57,628 nt of DNA from CAZLWF01 sp031972835 (GTDB lineage Bacteria > Patescibacteriota > Minisyncoccia > Phycocordibacterales > UBA9973). Position numbers and translations under genes: made by a program. This document shows, piece after piece, positions 31,924 to 40,780 of the stretch; position 1 is the stretch's first letter, and every line of letters starts with the position of its first letter. Under the pieces are notes generated by a model, which did not search any database, had not been told where the DNA came from, and worked only from the letters and a program-made list of their open reading frames with translations. Location of the stretch: assembly GCA_031972835.1 (NCBI GenBank), contig DALYDX010000004.1:1-57628 (forward strand), in the 5' to 3' direction.

Positions 31924-34272
31924 ATGATACGAAGAAGAATAAAACATGTTTTTGTCGTAGCAGGACTAACCGTCTTGTCTATTTGCGTTGGGTTACTTGT
32001 GGCTATATTTATATTCCAAGGATCAGTTAGCGCTGTCACATCCCTGCGAGCACTCGGAGAACAAGTAAGTATATTGGGAGATAGAATTCGTGGCATAGAC
32101 AATGATGTGATAAATAGTGATTTTGCAGATAAAAATACAGCAAACGCCAAAGAACTTGTACCACTCGAGATTACCCTCGGAAATATAAGTGATGGTATGT
32201 ATACTCCTCCGGCAACTGGGAAAGTCATACGTATAAATCTAGAAAGTATGGAATTGACCCAATACGAGGACGGGAAAACAATCAAAATTATTCCTGTGTT
32301 ATCAAAAGGCAAAACTGGATCGTACTGGGAGACACCCGGTGGAAAATATAGTGTCTTATACAAAGAAGAAAAACATCTTTCGAGTTTTGGAAAAGTCTGG
32401 ATGCCATGGAGTATGCAATTTTTTGGAAATTATTTTATACACGGATGGCCCACAGATAGTGCTGGTAACCCAGTCGCCGACAAAGGATATTCTGGTGGAT
32501 GTATAAGACTCGACACAGAAGACGCAAAAAATTTGTACGAATGGGCAAGTGTAGGAACAAGTGTGTCTATATATAGCACCAGCAACGAAGAGCCGGTTTC
32601 TGTTGGTGAGTCTTCGCCCTACTTTTTGAAAAATCCTAAACTCCTACCAAAAATAAGCGCCGACGCATATCTAGTGGGCGACATAACTAGCGGAGATATC
32701 ATCTTGGAAAAAAATATGGACCAAGTTCACCCTATAGCCTCTGTATCAAAGATCATGACAGCTCTAACAGCTCTAGATGTAGTCCATCAGCGCGGCACTT
32801 CGATAGTATCTAAAAAAGCACTTTCTACATATGGTGAAAACGGCGGATTCTACACAGGTGAGAAAATAAAAAACAGTGATTTGCTTTATCCCCTACTACT
32901 AGAATCTTCAAACGACGCTGCGGAAATAATTGCCGAACAAGTCGGTAGAAATTATTTCTTGAGATCCATGAATACAAAAGCGTCTTCTATCGGACTCATG
33001 CAAACTAACTTCGATGATCCAAGTGGTCTATCAGAAAAAAATATATCTACGGCACGAGACCTTTTCAAACTCGCCAGGTATACATATGAATTTAAAAATT
33101 ATGTTTACGATATAACAAAATTAGAAAAATATTCAAACGGAAGTCACACTTGGGTAAACACAAATCATTATATAGACGAAGAAAACTACGAAGGTGGTAA
33201 AACTGGTTTTACAAATCCAGCAAAAGAAACTATTGTGGCACTTTTCGATGTGCCTATGTCAGAATTTGAAAACCGGACCATTGCTATCGTACTCTTGCAA
33301 AGTTCCGATAAATACGGAGACGCAAACGAACTTATAGATTATCTAAAGAAAAATGTATACAGAGGAGCTAGTGGACCAGTAGCGATAGTAGACAACAAGG
33401 AAGAACCTAGTAAAAAAGTAACACTAGCTTTTGGTGGAGATGTGATGCTCGATAGAGGTGTGAAAAGTTCTGTGGATAGAAATTTTGGTGGAGACTACTC
33501 AAAACTTTTTGAAAAACTAACCCCATTGAAAGATGCCGACATAAGTTTTGTAAATCTAGAAGGACCAGTTTCAGACAAAGGCAACAATGTAGGAAGTAAA
33601 TATTCTTTCCGCATGAACCCAACTGTACTAGATGTGATGAGACAATCTGGTATAGACATAGTATCTTTTGCAAACAACCATGTTGGAGACTGGAACAAAG
33701 CGGCTTTCAATGACACACTCACCCGTCTAAAAGAAGCTGATATCAAATACACTGGGGCTGGTGCAAGTAAAAGCATTGCTATAGAACCGACTATTATAGA
33801 AAAAAATGGACTCAAAATCGGATTTTTAGGATTTTCAGATGTAGGCCCAGACTGGATAAAAGCTACTGACACTACTTCGGGAATATTATTGGCTAGCGAT
33901 CCAGAGCTTGAAAGTATAATCAGGAGCGCATCTCAAAAAGTCGACATACTAATCGTATCGTTTCATTGGGGAGAAGAATACAAAGAGTACAATGCTAGAC
34001 AAAAAACATTTGCCTATAAAGCAATTGAGAATGGTGCAGAGCTAGTAATCGGACACCACCCACACGTAATACAGGCTACAGAAGAATACAAAGGTGGATT
34101 GATCGCATACAGCTTAGGTAATCTTATATTTGATCAATATTTTTCTCCTGAGACAATGGAAGGTATGATCTTGGAAGTTAGCTTCGATGGAGACTCCAGA
34201 ACAAGTTACAAAAAAAGCCTTGTAAAACTTAACTCATTTTTCCAACCTGACACAATAGTTGACTATCCTTAA
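31924..34272 (+). CDS. L,D-transpeptidase / D-Ala-D-Ala carboxypeptidase (S11) / CapA-like triple fusion
   Basis: The 782-residue protein has an N-terminal membrane anchor (about residues 9-31) and three extracytoplasmic domains. Residues 98-218 are a YkuD L,D-transpeptidase with His173 (IHGWP) and Cys193 (SGGCIRL). Residues 240-475 are a DacA-type peptidase S11 with Ser273-x-x-Lys276, Ser328-x-Asn330 and Lys426-Thr-Gly, all intact. Residues 498-770 are a CapA/PGA-synthesis metallophosphoesterase-like domain (FGGDVMLDRG, FVNLEGPVS, FANNHVGDW, GHHPHVIQ). One polypeptide thus joins 3-3 cross-linking, D-Ala trimming and a CapA module linked in other bacteria to poly-gamma-glutamate capsules. It starts 15 nt after rnr and ends before the glycosidase promoter. 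Confidence 0.92.
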   Translation: MIRRRIKHVFVVAGLTVLSICVGLLVAIFIFQGSVSAVTSLRALGEQVSILGDRIRGIDNDVINSDFADKNTANAKELVPLEITLGNISDGMYTPPATGKVIRINLESMELTQYEDGKTIKIIPVLSKGKTGSYWETPGGKYSVLYKEEKHLSSFGKVWMPWSMQFFGNYFIHGWPTDSAGNPVADKGYSGGCIRLDTEDAKNLYEWASVGTSVSIYSTSNEEPVSVGESSPYFLKNPKLLPKISADAYLVGDITSGDIILEKNMDQVHPIASVSKIMTALTALDVVHQRGTSIVSKKALSTYGENGGFYTGEKIKNSDLLYPLLLESSNDAAEIIAEQVGRNYFLRSMNTKASSIGLMQTNFDDPSGLSEKNISTARDLFKLARYTYEFKNYVYDITKLEKYSNGSHTWVNTNHYIDEENYEGGKTGFTNPAKETIVALFDVPMSEFENRTIAIVLLQSSDKYGDANELIDYLKKNVYRGASGPVAIVDNKEEPSKKVTLAFGGDVMLDRGVKSSVDRNFGGDYSKLFEKLTPLKDADISFVNLEGPVSDKGNNVGSKYSFRMNPTVLDVMRQSGIDIVSFANNHVGDWNKAAFNDTLTRLKEADIKYTGAGASKSIAIEPTIIEKNGLKIGFLGFSDVGPDWIKATDTTSGILLASDPELESIIRSASQKVDILIVSFHWGEEYKEYNARQKTFAYKAIENGAELVIGHHPHVIQATEEYKGGLIAYSLGNLIFDQYFSPETMEGMILEVSFDGDSRTSYKKSLVKLNSFFQPDTIVDYP

Positions 34273-34286
34273 AAAATCCAAATTGG

Positions 34287-34292
34287 TATAAT
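34287..34292 (+). promoter_or_regulatory. Extended -10 promoter of the secreted glycosidase
   Basis: TGgTATAAT (hexamer 34287-34292) lies 15 nt below the preceding stop and about 50 nt above the ATG at 34344. No good -35 is seen. Confidence 0.55.
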
Positions 34293-34343
34293 AAAAGGGT
34301 CGTTTTACTTATCTAATAAAGTTAAGTTAGTTACAAATATATT

Positions 34344-36467
34344 ATGAATAATTTTTTGAAAAACCCTGCGTATGATTCTATAAAAAGTCTCCTACTGCTT
34401 GTAATCATAGTGGGTGCTGGTTATTTTATTGGAAGTTTTGCAATTAGTCGAAGTGATTTTCTAAGGGCCCTTGTTAATCCTGAAAATGCCGTTACTGCAA
34501 ATTTTGCAATAACCACAACAGAAAGTGATAGCGTAGAGAAAAATCTATACGGAAGCTCTACTGCGCAGTATTTTGATTTATTTAACTGGAATGGTGATCC
34601 TGATATGCAGAACATCGTCACAGAACTAGACTCACCTCTCTTGCGTTTTCCTAGCGGAGGAAACTCAAAATGGTACCATTTTCGTGCCCCAGCAAATATG
34701 GAGGAAGTGCTAACTCCAAGTGAAATATCACATTTAGTAAATGGCAATGAAATACGTGGCTATGGAAAAATAGAAGCCGATGCGGTCGCCGCCGATGTAG
34801 AGATAGGTGGTATAGGATATCAAGATGAAATATTTGACTTCATAGGACAACCTGGAACTGATCATGCAAAATCAGACCAAGGAAAACAAGAAATGGAGCC
34901 TCAAAACTTTATTCGCGATTTTGCAGATATGGCAAACGATCTTGGTGCGGATGTTTTATTTGTTATGAATATAAAAAATAACACTCCAAGTGAGGTTGCA
35001 GAACAAGTGCAGTTTCTGGTAGACCAAGGAGTAAATATAGTTGGAATTGAAGTTGGTAATGAACAATACTCAAAAAGCAACTATTATCTTCCAGGCAATC
35101 CTCTAGTTATGGCCCCACAAGCCGTTACCAACTACCTAACACACGCAGCCGCATACAAAAGCGCAGTCCAAGCAATACTACCATCCGTTCCATTTGCAGT
35201 GACTGCTGCACCAAACAAATCTTTCGCTGAAACAGAAGGAGTGGCAGGTGGTGGGTTTGATGCAGATGGAGATTTCAATGTACAGTGGAATATAGCACTG
35301 GCAGATGCTATGGGAGATTATGGATATACAAACTATATATTGCACTACTATAGTAATTTTGATAACTGCACATACATCCCTACTGATGAAGCAAATGTAG
35401 ATGAGTGGTTTGATTGTGGTCTAGCAGAACTACCTAAGATATTTGGAACTACCGACCCTACATCATTTCCGAATTTAGTTGATTATTATGTTGATACTTT
35501 TGGTGAATCTCGAAAAATGTGGTTTACAGAATGGAATATAAACCAAGATCCAAACAAAACTGATGCAATATTTGGAAATACACTTTTCCATGCTATTTAC
35601 AGCACAAATATGTTAAATGCTCTTGTAAGTATCAACGATAAACATGACGGCCTAATCAAGTTCTCTACATACCACACTATGGGAACTGAAGGTGTAAAAA
35701 ATGCTATGATTTCTCCACGTAAGGGAGGAGAAAACTTAGATGAATTCCCCGGCTCCCCTGATCACCCAAATAGACGAGCTTCATACTTTGCATTCCTTAC
35801 AATGAAAGATATATTCTGGAATGAAATGGACAAAGTATCTACAGAAACTACATACGACATAAATCCAGGACAAACATATGTAAATGTATTTAAAGATGGA
35901 AATGATTATGTGATTCACATAGCAAATCCTACAGACAAAACTATAAAAATAGGAGATATAAGTATCGATGGTCAAATCGTAGACAAATCTACAAGTACAG
36001 GATCATCATATTTTGTTGAAGCTGATTCTATAGGTGCTAGTCATGGAAAAAGTCGCTTTATAGATAACCCATCTGATCAAATTGAAATCAATGAAGACTC
36101 TGGTGCAATAGACGAACTTCTATTCCCTGCATACAGTGTTGGTTATGTAAAAATTGAAAATCTAATGTTTGTACCTGAAGACATTATAGACACAAAAAAC
36201 CCTTCTATCGTACTGACTGCACCAACAAGCAATATGATACTAACAGACAATTTACTTGTGAAGGCACGCGCAACAGACGATGTAGGAATTACCAAAGTTC
36301 AATTCTTTGCAGAACCATTTGGTCTGATTGGTGAAGATACAACTGAACCGTACACATACCAATGGTCTACAACTGATATCGCTAGTGGTATATACATGAT
36401 AAAAGCAAAAGCGTTCGATGCAGCTGGAAATGCAACGATAAGCTCTTCTGTTAAGGTCAAGAAATAA
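34344..36467 (+). CDS. Exported glycoside hydrolase-like protein with C-terminal Ig-like domain
   Basis: An N-terminal membrane segment (about residues 13-32) is followed by a TIM-barrel pattern typical of clan GH-A enzymes near arabinofuranosidase, GH39 or GH79 groups. The likely acid/base is Glu240 in GIEVGNEQ. The likely nucleophile is Glu396 in KMWFTEWNIN, both at strand ends. A beta-sandwich domain follows (about 490-610). The last ~85 residues form a bacterial Ig-like domain (TDDVGITKVQFFA, ATDIASGIYMIKAKAFDAAGN pattern). The exact family and substrate are uncertain. A surface or secreted polysaccharide-degrading role is inferred. Confidence 0.75.
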   Translation: MNNFLKNPAYDSIKSLLLLVIIVGAGYFIGSFAISRSDFLRALVNPENAVTANFAITTTESDSVEKNLYGSSTAQYFDLFNWNGDPDMQNIVTELDSPLLRFPSGGNSKWYHFRAPANMEEVLTPSEISHLVNGNEIRGYGKIEADAVAADVEIGGIGYQDEIFDFIGQPGTDHAKSDQGKQEMEPQNFIRDFADMANDLGADVLFVMNIKNNTPSEVAEQVQFLVDQGVNIVGIEVGNEQYSKSNYYLPGNPLVMAPQAVTNYLTHAAAYKSAVQAILPSVPFAVTAAPNKSFAETEGVAGGGFDADGDFNVQWNIALADAMGDYGYTNYILHYYSNFDNCTYIPTDEANVDEWFDCGLAELPKIFGTTDPTSFPNLVDYYVDTFGESRKMWFTEWNINQDPNKTDAIFGNTLFHAIYSTNMLNALVSINDKHDGLIKFSTYHTMGTEGVKNAMISPRKGGENLDEFPGSPDHPNRRASYFAFLTMKDIFWNEMDKVSTETTYDINPGQTYVNVFKDGNDYVIHIANPTDKTIKIGDISIDGQIVDKSTSTGSSYFVEADSIGASHGKSRFIDNPSDQIEINEDSGAIDELLFPAYSVGYVKIENLMFVPEDIIDTKNPSIVLTAPTSNMILTDNLLVKARATDDVGITKVQFFAEPFGLIGEDTTEPYTYQWSTTDIASGIYMIKAKAFDAAGNATISSSVKVKK

Positions 36468-36472
36468 TCCCA

Positions 36473-36515
36473 GCAAAATAAAAAACCCCGGTTAAACCGG
36501 GGTTTTTTATTTTGC
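36473..36515. terminator. Bidirectional terminator, 20-bp stem
   Basis: Arms 36473-36492 and 36496-36515 with loop TAA and core ACCCCGGT/ACCGGGGT lie between the glycosidase and the convergent smc gene, and contain the smc stop codon. Confidence 0.92.
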
Positions 36516-38750
36516 TATTTGAACTGCTTCGTCAAATCGAATTGAGAGGAGTTTTGATCCGCCATCGGATCCGATAGTAACACCATACAAAATCTTTGCT
36601 CGAGACATCGTCTCGCGATTGTGAGTCACGACGATAAGTTGTGAATATTTTGCCAAAGACTCTATCATATCTCCATATTTACGAGAGTTTGCTTCGTCGA
36701 GTGCCGCATCTGTTTCGTCCAGCACCAAGAATGGCGGTGGGTTAACTTGAGACATGGCAAAAAGTAACGCGATCGAAGTCAGAGATCTTTCTCCTCCAGA
36801 GAGCATGTGAAGATCTTTGACCTTCTTGTGAGGCAATGCAACGTTGATCTCGATACCCCTTTCAAACAAAAGCTCTTCACTACCATTTTCTCCTTCCTCT
36901 TCAGGGCCTTCATCTTCATCTCTAACACCTTTGTGTTCAACCATAACTCGCAAAAAGGCTGTACCTCCACCGAACATGAGCGAGAAGAAATTTTGAAATT
37001 CTTTGTTTATTTTATCTATTCCATTTTTAAATTCACCATCCAGAGTATCACGGAGATCTCGTATCAAAGTCTTTAGTTCAGACATGCTAGTTTCTAAATC
37101 CACCAACTCACGAGCTAGAAATTGATCTCGAGCAAAAGTCTCTTCGAATTCTTTTGTTATTTCTCCACCAGATCCTCCACCAACATCTTCTATCTTTATT
37201 TTCAAACGCTCTACCTTTCTACGTGTTTCTTCCTGTTCTGTACGTGACACTTCCAACCCTCGAGCTGGATCATATGCTCCAGCACTATCTCCAAGCAAAG
37301 CTACAGCTTCTTTTACTTCGTCCTCAAAAGAAATCTCTTGTGTTTTTAGACTCTCATCCTGAACCAAGATCACATCTCTTGCTCCTAGAAGTTCTGTTTC
37401 CTTTTGTTTTAACTCGTATCTTTCTTTTTCACCTTCTCGGTCTTCCCTTTCTTTATTTTTTAAAATATCCTTAGCTTCTTCGAAACTAACTTCTTTATCT
37501 ATTTTTTCTTTTGATAGACGCTCCTCTAGTATAACTAGCTCTTTGTATGATTCCTCTAATGAAGAAACTTCTTGGATCAAGTCTTCGTTTGGTACATTTA
37601 ATTTTGATTTGTTATGTAAAAATGTTTCTAGTCTTACTTTTAACCCAGAAAGTATCTGTACTATCTCATCTCTTGATTGTTTTTCTACAGCTTCATCTAT
37701 AGAACTAGTTACTTCGTCGAGAAGTTTTCTTACTTCATCTTCTGATATAACACGACTCTCTACTTCTACCTTCGTCATTGAGAGTGATTTTTTTGCTTCA
37801 AGAACACCTTCAAGTCGAGCCATCTTACGAATAACATCGTCGCGTTCAGTAGATACTGCAAGCAAAGCTTTTTGTGTTTCCCTGACCCTCTCTTCTTCAA
37901 GTGTTGTCTTCTTGCTCTCGGGATTACCTAGAGATTCTAGTGAATGTGTGATAGCGGAAAGTTCACTTTCAAGTACGGACTTTTTTTCCTGGATACGGGC
38001 TCTTTCACGATCTAGATAGAGCGCTTCGTTTGCAAAATAAATTCCGTATAAACCTGTAAGTTCAACGCGCATTTCTTTTGCTTTCTCAATTTTCTCAACT
38101 TGTTTTTTCAAAAATTGTAAGTGTGGACCGATCTCACGACGAAGTGTTGCGATCTCTTTTATGTTGAGTGAAGTACGTTCAAGTTTTCTTTCACTCTCTC
38201 GAATGCGATATTGATATATTTTTAATCCCAGAGCATCTTCTATCATAGCTCGTCTATCCTTGCTAGATGAGTTTAGTATTCGATCAGCTTCACCTTGAGA
38301 GATAATATGGTGCCCAGAGCTTCCTATATGAACACTAGAAAGAAGCTCAACTATATCTTTGAGTCTTACGTCTGTTCCGTTGAGCTTGTATACATTTTGA
38401 CCATCTGAATAAACCTCACGAGTTATAGAAACTTCATCGAAAAGTAACTCGGGAGCATTCTCGCGGTTCGCAAATGAAAATATTTTTGTAGTATTGTCGA
38501 ATACTATAGTTACTGAAGCTCTGTTAGGTGCAGACAAACCTTTTGATCCTTTGAAAATCAAGTCTGTACCAGACTTTCCACGCATAGATTTTATAGACTG
38601 CTCTCCAAGTACAAAACGGAGAGATTCAACAACGTTTGATTTACCTGAACCGTTTGGACCGACAATGGCAGTAACTGGAGCCGAAAACTCAAGAGTCGTC
38701 TTCTTGGCAAATGATTTAAATCCAGTTAATTCGATTCGTTTTAGATACAT
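36507..38750 (-). CDS. smc: Short SMC-family chromosome segregation ATPase
   Basis: SMC proteins compact and segregate chromosomes. The N-terminal head has MYLKRIELTGFKSFAKKT and Walker A GPNGSGKSN (31-39). The C-terminal head has the signature LSGGERSLTS (650-659) and Walker B PFLVLDETDAALDEAN. At 747 residues it is about 430 shorter than usual. The region 175-590 looks like coiled coil throughout, with no recognisable globular hinge. A likely turn lies near 380-395 (HNKSKLNVPNED). An extended -10 (TGtTACAAT, hexamer 38760-38765) 9 nt before the ATG suggests a nearly leaderless mRNA. A RecF/SbcC-type ATPase is an alternative, but the head motifs are SMC-like. Confidence 0.88.
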   Translation of the reverse strand: MYLKRIELTGFKSFAKKTTLEFSAPVTAIVGPNGSGKSNVVESLRFVLGEQSIKSMRGKSGTDLIFKGSKGLSAPNRASVTIVFDNTTKIFSFANRENAPELLFDEVSITREVYSDGQNVYKLNGTDVRLKDIVELLSSVHIGSSGHHIISQGEADRILNSSSKDRRAMIEDALGLKIYQYRIRESERKLERTSLNIKEIATLRREIGPHLQFLKKQVEKIEKAKEMRVELTGLYGIYFANEALYLDRERARIQEKKSVLESELSAITHSLESLGNPESKKTTLEEERVRETQKALLAVSTERDDVIRKMARLEGVLEAKKSLSMTKVEVESRVISEDEVRKLLDEVTSSIDEAVEKQSRDEIVQILSGLKVRLETFLHNKSKLNVPNEDLIQEVSSLEESYKELVILEERLSKEKIDKEVSFEEAKDILKNKEREDREGEKERYELKQKETELLGARDVILVQDESLKTQEISFEDEVKEAVALLGDSAGAYDPARGLEVSRTEQEETRRKVERLKIKIEDVGGGSGGEITKEFEETFARDQFLARELVDLETSMSELKTLIRDLRDTLDGEFKNGIDKINKEFQNFFSLMFGGGTAFLRVMVEHKGVRDEDEGPEEEGENGSEELLFERGIEINVALPHKKVKDLHMLSGGERSLTSIALLFAMSQVNPPPFLVLDETDAALDEANSRKYGDMIESLAKYSQLIVVTHNRETMSRAKILYGVTIGSDGGSKLLSIRFDEAVQIAK

Positions 38751-38774
38751 ACAGAGTCTATTGTAACATGTAGT

Positions 38775-39470
38775 TTAATCCAACCATGACTTAACCTTAA
38801 GTGCTTCAGTTGCCGCCTTCTGCTCTGCCTCCTGTTTAGACTTACCTTTACCTTGTGCGATAAGTTCTGATCCAAAGAAAATACCAGTGGTAAAGTGCTT
38901 GTCGTGATCCGGCCCAGCTTCTGACATAACTTTATAAGACGGGGTCACACCCACAAACTCTTGAGCTTTTTCCTGTACTAAAGATTTTGGATCTCGCCAA
39001 AGTTTTTCTTTTACTATCTGGTCTGTAAGCGGAAACAACGTTTTCGATACAAAAAATTCAGCCTTCTCGTATCCTTGGTCCAAATATATAGCACCCAAAA
39101 AAGCTTCATATGTATTTGCGAGTATGTACTGGCGTGCCTTGCCCATATCTTTTGCTTCTCCTCGAGAAAGGAGTAGGTATTCCCCCATACCAATCGAAGT
39201 CGCAACTTCCGCTATAGTGATAGCGTTCACAAGTGCTGCACGATACGCAGTAAGTTCACCCTCGTTGTGATTTACGAATTTTTTATAAAGATAGTCTGTG
39301 ATGATTAGTTCAAGTACTGCATCACCTAAAAATTCTAGGCGTTCATTGTGCGAGAAACCCAAATTTGGATTTTCATTTAGATACGAACGATGTACAAAAG
39401 CTTGCATTAGCAAATTTTTGTCTTTAAAAGTCAGCCCGACTTTCTTTTCAAAAAGAGAGAAATCTATCAT
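38775..39470 (-). CDS. rnc: Ribonuclease III
   Basis: RNase III cleaves double-stranded RNA and processes rRNA precursors. The 231-residue protein has the nuclease signature NERLEFLGDAVLELIITDYLY, the metal-binding segment ANTYEAFLGAIYLDQGY, and a C-terminal dsRNA-binding domain (DPKSLVQEKAQEFVGVTPSYKV, then AQGKGKSKQEAEQKAATEALK). It ends 24 nt before smc, a common bacterial neighbourhood. Confidence 0.97.
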   Translation of the reverse strand: MIDFSLFEKKVGLTFKDKNLLMQAFVHRSYLNENPNLGFSHNERLEFLGDAVLELIITDYLYKKFVNHNEGELTAYRAALVNAITIAEVATSIGMGEYLLLSRGEAKDMGKARQYILANTYEAFLGAIYLDQGYEKAEFFVSKTLFPLTDQIVKEKLWRDPKSLVQEKAQEFVGVTPSYKVMSEAGPDHDKHFTTGIFFGSELIAQGKGKSKQEAEQKAATEALKVKSWLD

Positions 39471-39567
39471 ATATTTGTAGCTTTGAAGTATGAATCATGA
39501 ATCAAGCTATATGCTTCATTCCTAATTCTTAACTCATAGATTACTTGCTCGAAGCAAGCTTTCTAAA

Positions 39568-40464
39568 TTATTTTGTAATCTTTTCAATCGACTGTGCCAA
39601 AAGTGGCAAGATATCGTCATAAGTTTTGATATCTCCAATCTGACTCAAACTAAACCATTTTGCATCATCCAATCCTCCACTTGAAGTAAGTGTAAGTTCC
39701 TGGTATGGAGCTTCCACCAAGAAGTAATGAACCTCTTTTCGAATCTTACCTTTTTCAGGATGAGATGCAACGTACTCGTTTTGACCAAGCTTTTCCTTGA
39801 CCTCAATCGGTAAGCCAACTTCATCTTTGATCTCACGAACTACAGCAACTGACTCGTCTTCACCTTCTTCGACTCCACCTTTCGACAGAGTCCAGTATCC
39901 AAACACATCGTGCACAAGCGCAAAATATATCGCGCCTTCATGACGAGCATATATAACTGCCCCAGCTTTTTTCTCAGTTGGAAGTTTAGTTATATCAACA
40001 GGAGTATCATCTTTCTTTTTCTTTGAAGTCTGCTCCTTGCCTGGTTCACCTATTTCTTTGTAAACAGCACCTAAAACTCCATTCACAAATTTACTTGATG
40101 TTTCACCACCAAAAGCTTTTGCGAGTTCGATTGCTTCGTTGATTGCAACTTTTGGAGGAACCTCATCTCTGTTTCCAAACAGAAGCTCTGCAAGCCCAAG
40201 TCTTAAAATATTACGATCAACGACTGATATTTTATCAATAGGCCAATCCGGAGCTGCCTTTTCGATAATATCGTCAATAATCACACGCTTTTTTAGAACA
40301 AGCCCTGCTAGATTCTCTATAAAAGTAAAATCATCCAAGCCTGGTCCAAACTCGGATTCATTGCGTTTCAATACAGGCAAGATTTGTTCATCTTGCTTGC
40401 CGTTGAAATCCCACTCAAAGAGTGATTGGAGAACTATTGATCTTGAAAGGTGCCTATTTGCCAT
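39568..40464 (-). CDS. nusB: NusB antitermination factor fused to a Nudix hydrolase
   Basis: Residues 1-138 are a full NusB domain: RSIVLQSLFEWDF, the PIDKISVVDRNILRLGLAELLF core, and VAINEAIELAKAFGGETSSKFVNGVLGAVY, which binds boxA RNA with S10 during rRNA transcription. A Lys-rich linker (about 140-163) leads to a Nudix domain (164-298). Its box, residues 196-218, reads GGVEEGEDESVAVVREIKDE followed by VGL, matching the GX5EX7REUXEEXGU pattern with Asp for one Glu. Nudix enzymes hydrolyse nucleoside diphosphate derivatives, dinucleotide polyphosphates or capped RNA. The frame is continuous through the linker, so this is a genuine fusion in this sequence. Confidence 0.92.
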   Translation of the reverse strand: MANRHLSRSIVLQSLFEWDFNGKQDEQILPVLKRNESEFGPGLDDFTFIENLAGLVLKKRVIIDDIIEKAAPDWPIDKISVVDRNILRLGLAELLFGNRDEVPPKVAINEAIELAKAFGGETSSKFVNGVLGAVYKEIGEPGKEQTSKKKKDDTPVDITKLPTEKKAGAVIYARHEGAIYFALVHDVFGYWTLSKGGVEEGEDESVAVVREIKDEVGLPIEVKEKLGQNEYVASHPEKGKIRKEVHYFLVEAPYQELTLTSSGGLDDAKWFSLSQIGDIKTYDDILPLLAQSIEKITK

Positions 40465-40525
40465 ATGTTGTTTACAACTTTTTTATTTTTATTATGAAAG
40501 TAAAGAACGACGCGAGCAAGAATGT

Positions 40526-40744
40526 TTACTTCTTTGCTTTTGCCATTTTTTCAGCTTTTTTTATGGATTTCTTGTTTACCTCAAGTACTTTTTTACCTCT
40601 GTACATACCAGTTGTAGTACAGACACGGTGACGAAGATGAGGAACTCCAGTTTCAGTATCAACAGACAAAATCCGCGCTTTTAGGGCGTGGTGAGAACGT
40701 CTATTGGCGGTGTGAGACCGCGTATGTCGCATTCGGACTACCAT
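40526..40744 (-). CDS. rpmF: 50S ribosomal protein L32, lacking most zinc cysteines
   Basis: The 72-residue protein matches L32: a basic start with RRSHHALKA, then ILSVDTETGVPHLRHRVCTTTGMYRGKKVLEV. In zinc-binding L32 the two CxxC pairs lie at DTETG and CTTTG. Here only one Cys remains, so it is a zinc-independent form. The Lys-rich tail is longer than usual. The gene has its own promoter within the rnhB 3' end. Confidence 0.9.
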   Translation of the reverse strand: MVVRMRHTRSHTANRRSHHALKARILSVDTETGVPHLRHRVCTTTGMYRGKKVLEVNKKSIKKAEKMAKAKK

Positions 40745-40751
40745 GGAAACG

Positions 40752-40780
40752 AGTATAGCATACCACTGCTTACATTACAA
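40752..40780 (-). promoter_or_regulatory. rpmF promoter, leaderless geometry
   Basis: On the minus strand TTGTAA (40775-40780) is followed after 17 nt by extended -10 TGcTATACT (hexamer 40752-40757). The ATG is 7 nt below the hexamer. The -35 overlaps the rnhB stop codon. Confidence 0.75.

Noticed and set aside
39471..39567. Hairpin CTTGCT/AGCAAG between nusB-nudix and rnc as a terminator
   Set aside because: No T-run follows on the minus strand, so termination is not supported. The 97-nt stretch holds no other feature I can defend.
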